Assembly: GCA_020747065.1 (NCBI GenBank)
Contig: JAGMVK010000029.1
Coordinates: forward strand, 432,632 to 496,631
DNA: 64,000 bases
Reading direction: 5' to 3'
DNA from: Cadophora sp. MPI-SDFR-AT-0126
Lineage: Eukaryota; Ascomycota; Leotiomycetes; Helotiales; Ploettnerulaceae
Shown here piece after piece: positions 59,060-64,000 of this stretch. A program made the position numbers and the translations under genes. The stretch's first letter is position 1. Each line of letters starts with the position of its first letter. Below the pieces are notes generated by a model, which saw nothing but the letters and a program-made list of their open reading frames with translations, was not told the DNA's origin and did no database searches.

Positions 59060-59300
59060 TCACTATGATATTGTCGGTTCAATACCGAATATAAGCCAAG
59101 AATCAAACGTAAATATCATGTATATGCATATCAAGCTTAATGGTGTGGAAAATCTGTGTATTTCTAAGAGGGGGCGGGAGATGCCAGACTATATACTGCC
59201 TCCGAAACGCCACCGAATCGCCTCCGCAAGTGGTCCTACCCCCTATTCTAGCTGAGACATGTCCTGTATGGGCCTGTGGACCAACAGATATATTTCCAGG
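59060..59300. other. Non-RIPped 240-bp segment inside the Gypsy relic
   Basis: About 240 bp of mixed composition, including GC-rich stretches (cgcctccgcaagtggtcc), sits abruptly between two TA-rich halves, between the RNase H and integrase relics. No frame, terminal inverted repeat or clear target duplication seen. It looks like a later insertion or a piece that escaped RIP. Boundaries are good to perhaps 10 bp. Confidence 0.6.
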
Positions 59301-59889
59301 GGTAAGATAGAATAAGTAGAGAGTAGAGGAAACTAGGTTTTTTATCCCGGGGGACTTGAATTCGTCGGCAGATATAATAGTTATAGTAGTATTACTTTAT
59401 TGTTTTACTAATACTGTACTACTAGTACTAAGAAGAGAGAAGTTAAACGGTCTTCTTAGTACCAAGGTATACTATTATAATTTAATTATGAATCTCTCGG
59501 ACTATTAGAGTGCAGAGGTAATTAATATCTGGGACTAAAAGTCTGCTTTTATATAATAAGAGGTCTCCTTCTATACTTAGCTTACCTAGGGAATTAGAGA
59601 TAGTTTATTAGCGAAGAGCCTTAAGGGAAGGAGCGTTACGGTTAGCGTTAAGGACTTATTATACTACAGAGAATATAAAGAGAGATATAATAGCCCTTAC
59701 GCTTACTCCTAGCTAAGTCGTATCGTTATCTAGCTAAATCTCTTAGAGAAGAAGGCTAGAGTTAACTTAATTATAGTGAAGGAGTTATTATAGGCGCTAT
59801 ATCTTCTTTTTTACGTTCTATTAGTCTAGCTTATCTAGCTTATAAGAGAGGGCGTTAACTAGAGGGTTATAAGCTCTAGGGCAGTAAGT

Positions 59890-60110
59890 AATTATGAAAT
59901 TATAATTAGCTAGGAGTTCGGCCTATCGAGCTTATTAAGCATTTAGTTATTTAGAGGTTATAAAGTATTCTAAAGCTTTATAGTCTGTAATAACACGAAT
60001 CTAGTGAGGAGCTCCCGCGAGCTTAGCTCTCTAATATCTAAAGAAACAGATAATAGCGAGTATCTCCTTATTATAAATAGCGTAATTAAGCTCCGCAGGA
60101 AGTATAGTCT
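59890..60110 (-). pseudogene. Gypsy RNase H relic
   Basis: The minus strand reads AELNYAIYNKEILAII, then VITDYKALEYF, then AELLANYNF, the standard RNase H landmarks, interrupted by stop codons. It is immediately downstream of the reverse transcriptase relic. Confidence 0.8.
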
Positions 60111-60555
60111 TTAAGAAGAAGGCGATAGGAAACCAGTTCTTATTATACCTTTAGAAAAGTACTCCAGTAATAACACTATTACTTACATTAGTTTTAAGTA
60201 AGTAAGGCAAATCTTACTAGTAATACCTTAAGAGGAGGGCTAAAGTAAGTATATACTTAAAGTAGTTAAAAGCCTCTTCGCATTTTGCAGTAAAGCGGAA
60301 GAGAACGTTATTCCTAGTGAAGTAAATAAAAGGTTTTACTATAATACTATAATCGCGGATAAAGTATCGATAGAAGTTATAAAAACTAAGGAAAGATTAC
60401 ACACTTTTAATAAAAGGAGAATAAGTTTATTTAGTAACTATAAAGACCTTCTCAGGATTAACTTCCAAACTAGAAGTTAATATAATAAATCCTAAGTACT
60501 TAGTCCTTATAATTCCAAACTCACACTTCTTTAGATCCGCTTAAAGGCCCGCGTC

Positions 60556-60792
60556 TTATAAGCGTTGTAATATCTTTTTTATATAAAGATAATACTCTAA
60601 GAAGTCCTTAGAGTATATAAGAATATCGTTTAAGTACACAGTACAGAAATCATTAAGGTAATTGAAGAGAATGTTATTTATATAGCGCTGATATATTACT
60701 AGGCTATTAGTAAGTCCAAATAGGAGAACCTTATACTTATACGCTTTATATCTTATTCTAAAGGTTATATACTCTTCTAAAGTTAGGTCCAT
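60556..60792 (-). pseudogene. Gypsy reverse transcriptase relic
   Basis: The longest surviving frame in the element (78 codons). It contains YKVLLFGLTNS (normally YxVMPFGLTNAP) and YLNDILIYS, where the first catalytic Asp of the YLDDILIYS box has become Asn, a change that C-to-T RIP on the opposite strand would give. A degenerate CVDYR/RYPLP region can be traced just upstream near 60.9 kb. Confidence 0.85.
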
Positions 60793-63115
60793 TCATATTC
60801 TATAGAATACTTAATAAATATCGAGCTTTATAAAGATACGAGCACTAGTAATACAAGCTAAGGTCTTATTAATCAATGGAAGAGGGTATTAATCCTTATA
60901 AGTAAGGGAATTTAATACTCAGAAGTTAATATATAAATAGAGGAAGCTATTCAGTTTCTTAATAAAGAGAATAGAGGCGGCGAATAGTACTTAGGAAAGT
61001 TTAATAAATCCCTTATTAAGGTTATTAGTAATATATTCTTTAATAGCTACGAGTTCCTTCGCTAATATCTTATATAGTAAGGAGTACTTAAGAGCTTTTT
61101 CTCCTTTACTTTCTAGCTTAATCTTATAGTTATATAAGTAGTAAAGAGAGAGTATATCACTTACTACTTTAGAGAATACGTGAGATTATTCAGTGTATTC
61201 CGGGGGAATTACTAGTTCTATATCTAGCTTATTAAGATATATAGCGAATTACTATAGTATTATATAACGCTTAGCTAGTTCGATAGCTAAATTAGAAATA
61301 GTAATAGTCCTATATTACTCTTATAAACATTACTCGAGCAAAGTATTCACTTCTTAGATTATAGCTATAAATATCTCATCTATAGCCTTGCGCTTAGCTA
61401 GTAGATAAAAAGCTACACTATTAATCGAAGTAATATTTACTCGACATATACTTCTTTATCTAATATTTAAAGCTCTTACAAGCCTTATTAAAGAAGTGCA
61501 AGACTAAGGTAAGGGGGTATTTATACTTAATTCTATAGGAGGATATATTTATTAAGCTATTTTCTAAGATGAATTAATATAGTTCTTAACTTAAGAGCTA
61601 TACCCTTTTAGAAAGTGTAAAGAAGTATCGGAATTAATAATAGAATTACTTAAGAAGTTCTTTTTTCTTTCTTATACGCTCTGGGAGTTTAAATACTTAT
61701 CTATAAGTTAAGAAGGAGACTCTTTATTAACTTCTAAGATAAGAATCAAGTATTTATACTATAGGACATATATTATAAGCCCTAGACTATTCTTTTATTA
61801 TAGCTTTTATAAATATAAAGTTCTATGTTTTTTTCTTTATTCTATAATAATCCTATTTATTATAAGATAAGGTACTAGTTAGTTTTACTATCTTTCCTTT
61901 ATTAAAGAAGTATTATTAAAGATAATAGTAAAAGAAGAGTTAATAATAGATACTTCTATAAGAGAAGGTTTATATATAGATTAAGGCTAGGAGACGTTAT
62001 CTTTTTTAATATTAATATTAGTAGGTTATTAAGTAGGAAGAGAATTATTATTAGAAATTAAGGTTATTAAGAAAATATAAGGGCTGGTACTCTACTAACC
62101 TTCTTCTATAAGTAAGGGGCGCTTAGCTCTTCCTTCTATAGGAGTTAGGTAAAGTTTTATACTAATAGCTTATAAGGAAGGTATAAGTAAAGCTAGTCTT
62201 TTAAGGGTTATAATATACTTAATCTTCTCTTAATCCTTTCTATTTAACTTAGTAGCTTACTTTTCCAGATAGTACAATAGTTCACGGGAATAAGGGATTA
62301 GCGTTGAAAATCATATTATTATCTCTTATAAAGGTATTATAAATCTCTTTAGTCTTGACTTTCTATCGAGTAGTATACTTATAGAAGTGCTCGCACTAAC
62401 TTCTCAATAGCTATATATTACAGAGGTAAAAGAGAAGTTATTAATAATAATTAGAGTATTAATAGCAGCGAGTTAATAAGCTTAGGTAACATAAGACTTT
62501 ATAGAATCGTTAGTTTCTAGATCTTAATCCTACTAAGTAAAAGAAAAGGGTTCACTATAGAAGTAAAGGTTATATAATAAGAGAGAGTAATAATATCTAC
62601 TTATTAGTTCTTACACGCTTAAAGGTTTATTAGTGCTTTTCCTAAAGGATTATAAGAAGATTCTTATATCTAAAGATCATAAAGAAGATCTGGAATCGTC
62701 CTATAATTACGCTTATAACTTACTAGAGGAGTTATAGTTATTAATTATACCTTCCCTATATAGAAGTGGCTTAAATGAAGCTAGATTTATAAAGGTAGTT
62801 AAGTACTTAAACTCTAGTCGTAATTCCCTTAATAGTTCTCTACTATTCGGAAATAAGGTTATAGCTTCTTTATTAATATATCGTAGTACTAATGCTTTAG
62901 GATTTCTATTAGGTTTTTTGTAAAAAAGTGTAGAGTTTTCTATTCCTAATACTATACTTTAGTAGGTTATTTATTATAGTAGTATAATTTTCGTATAAGC
63001 TATAGTAGTTAGGGGATTAATAACTATAGGTCTTTCAATAGCAGTAAAGTTTACTTTTCTCAGGGTCTCTTTAGGAGAGAGGATATATACTTAATAAGAG
63101 TAATAAAGATTCTCC

Positions 63116-63793
63116 CTTAATATAAAGTTTGTTAGTAGTCGTGAAGGAATAAGGACAGAAGTAATAGTGTGGAGGGGAGGACCCCAATCCCCCACACGAC
63201 AAGAGGGTAGCAAATGCAAGGTACATAAGGTGTAAGGTTCAAGAAATAACAGATAGACGAAATCAAAAGATATCACATATCCAAAGAGTACGAATTGTCA
63301 ATTAGAGAAAGAAGTGTAAATCCTATCAGAAGGAAAAGTGCTATTGTTCATTGCAAGATCTCTCAAAGAAGGTCTCAACTTAAGTACAATGCGGAGTGCA
63401 TGAGTCAGGTGACAAAAGTTTTACCGAGCCAATCCCCACCACATGCGTCCCCCCCTTCAAAAACTCGCCCCCGAGTATTACAGTAAACGAATGTAGTAGA
63501 GCTAGGCTATTTCCAAAAGCATCAAATCTCCAGAGGTAAAAGTAGAGGTCCGCGGTGCAGAAGTGACGTCAAAGTCATGTGAAGCCTGAACTATCGTCGG
63601 TCTTGGCAAAATCGCAAACAAAGGTTCGCTTAGCTTGCCTCCATAAGGTCGTCCCCCACCATAACACCTCCATCTTCTCCCTCAACCTTTGCAACTACAA
63701 CACCTCCACCACCTCCTTCCTTCTCTCCACTCAACAAGCTCTACAACCCTTTTTGAAGCTGCGTAGGAAGCTTCTTCGTTTTTCCTTACCACT
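63116..63793. other. Right flank of the element and promoter of the last gene
   Basis: An imperfect inverted repeat (GTGTGG...CCACAC, G/C-rich arms) lies at 63167-63197 at the element edge. From about 63650 to 63760 the plus strand is C/T-rich (ctccaccacctccttccttctc), typical of fungal transcription starts. Confidence 0.5.
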
Positions 63794-64000
63794 ATGCGCG
63801 TTCCCCTGGCGACGAAGACCAAGTTGCAGCCGCTTTTCCCCTCCAAGAGCTCACTTCTGAGAGCAAACAACCTTCAAGGAGGTTACAGGAGTAGCGCCAC
63901 TCTCTCTCCAACCAAGGTGAATACAGAGCTTCGTCGCTCTTCCATTCCAATCTCTCTCCTTCCAATCTTACAACCTCAAGATCAGGCTCAAGATCAAGAC
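63794..64000 (+). CDS. 5' part of a gene running off the window, possible mitochondrial protein
   Basis: ATG at 63794 opens a frame of 69 codons that is still open at the window end. The start (MRVPLATKTKLQPLFPSKSS, then LLRANNLQGGYRSS) is rich in Arg, Lys, Ser and Leu with no acidic residue in the first 40. That is the character of a mitochondrial presequence. A possible GTGAAT donor after SATLSPTK at about 63917 means the reading beyond that point may be intronic. A pyrimidine-rich leader precedes the ATG. Product unknown. Confidence 0.5.
   Translation, partial: MRVPLATKTKLQPLFPSKSSLLRANNLQGGYRSSATLSPTKVNTELRRSSIPISLLPILQPQDQAQDQD

Larger units (their letters stand above)
57620..63115 (-). 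mobile_element. RIP-decayed Ty3/Gypsy LTR retrotransposon
   Basis: About 5.5 kb of TA-rich sequence with no long frames. On the minus strand, pol domains can still be read in the right order despite many stops: reverse transcriptase (60.8-60.55 kb), RNase H (60.1-59.9 kb), then the end of integrase (58.7-58.55 kb). That is the Gypsy order. C-to-T changes leaving TA steps are what RIP produces. LTRs are not certain. A weakly similar pair reading GAGAG..ATATATA..AATAAGAGT occurs near 57681 and 63072, and TGTGACGCC at 57620 could be one LTR edge. Ends are therefore approximate. The element cannot be active. Confidence 0.85.

Noticed and set aside
59071..59100. GGTTCAATACC as a tRNA B box
   Set aside because: No A box or cloverleaf upstream. 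It sits at the edge of the non-RIPped segment.
57620..63115. CRISPR array or rRNA as the cause of the odd TA-rich texture
   Set aside because: No regular repeats and spacers and no rRNA landmarks. Readable RT, RNase H and integrase relics explain it.

Overview
This window is nuclear DNA of a filamentous ascomycete (Pezizomycotina). Genes are split by short introns, mostly 45-75 nt, with GTRNGT donors and CTRAY branch sites. It carries a secreted GH7 cellobiohydrolase with a CBM1 tail, a fungal Ppo fatty-acid dioxygenase-P450 fusion, and a Ty3/Gypsy element that has decayed into TA-rich sequence, as repeat-induced point mutation (RIP) does. Leotiomycetes is only a guess from protein flavour. 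Exon coordinates come from splice sites and phase read by eye. For nearly every multi-exon gene the exons sum to a whole number of codons.

Layout. At 1.4-5.2 kb lie an unrecognised 725-aa protein (five exons, + strand) and a C2H2 zinc-finger protein (-). At 5.7-6.1 kb is a degenerate repeat carrying five YTGGYGGCCCY cores. Alternative oxidase is at 7.6-8.7 kb (-). A long gene-poor stretch leads to the cellobiohydrolase at 12.6-14.3 kb. A frameshifted HET-like remnant is at 15.2-15.8 kb. A 790-aa membrane protein with glycine-patterned repeats and a cytochrome b561-like tail is at 17.3-19.9 kb. A low-complexity TPRTP-repeat protein is at 20.8-22.2 kb. A secreted M28 aminopeptidase is at 23.3-25.2 kb (-) and the Ppo oxygenase at 26.1-29.6 kb (-).

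From 29.6 to 33 kb there is no convincing gene, but there is a purine-biased, roughly 70-80-bp degenerate repeat. Next come an unrecognised 356-aa protein (33.1-34.6 kb, -), a tiny three-exon secreted cysteine-containing protein (36.7-37.1 kb, -) found only by splicing short exons, a bZIP factor (39 kb), an unrecognised secreted protein (41.4-42.6 kb), a PAP2 lipid phosphatase (43.0-44.3 kb, -) and an AIM6-like GDPD/PLC-fold protein (45.1-46.7 kb, -).

The 48.4-57.2 kb stretch is enriched in small-molecule enzymes: a 2-oxoglutarate/Fe(II) dioxygenase, a glutathione S-transferase, a D-2-hydroxyacid dehydrogenase, an FAD monooxygenase and a secreted metallo-beta-lactamase-fold hydrolase. It could be a small catabolic, detoxification or tailoring cluster, but no PKS, NRPS, terpene synthase or transporter is visible. 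It ends at a decayed minus-strand Gypsy element (about 57.6-63.1 kb) whose RT, RNase H and integrase are still readable. That element is interrupted by about 240 bp of normal composition. A last gene begins at 63,794 and runs off the window.

Several genes suit a saprotrophic or plant-associated fungus: cellulose attack (GH7), extracellular peptide use (M28), oxylipin signalling (Ppo) and respiratory bypass (AOX). That lifestyle reading is inference.
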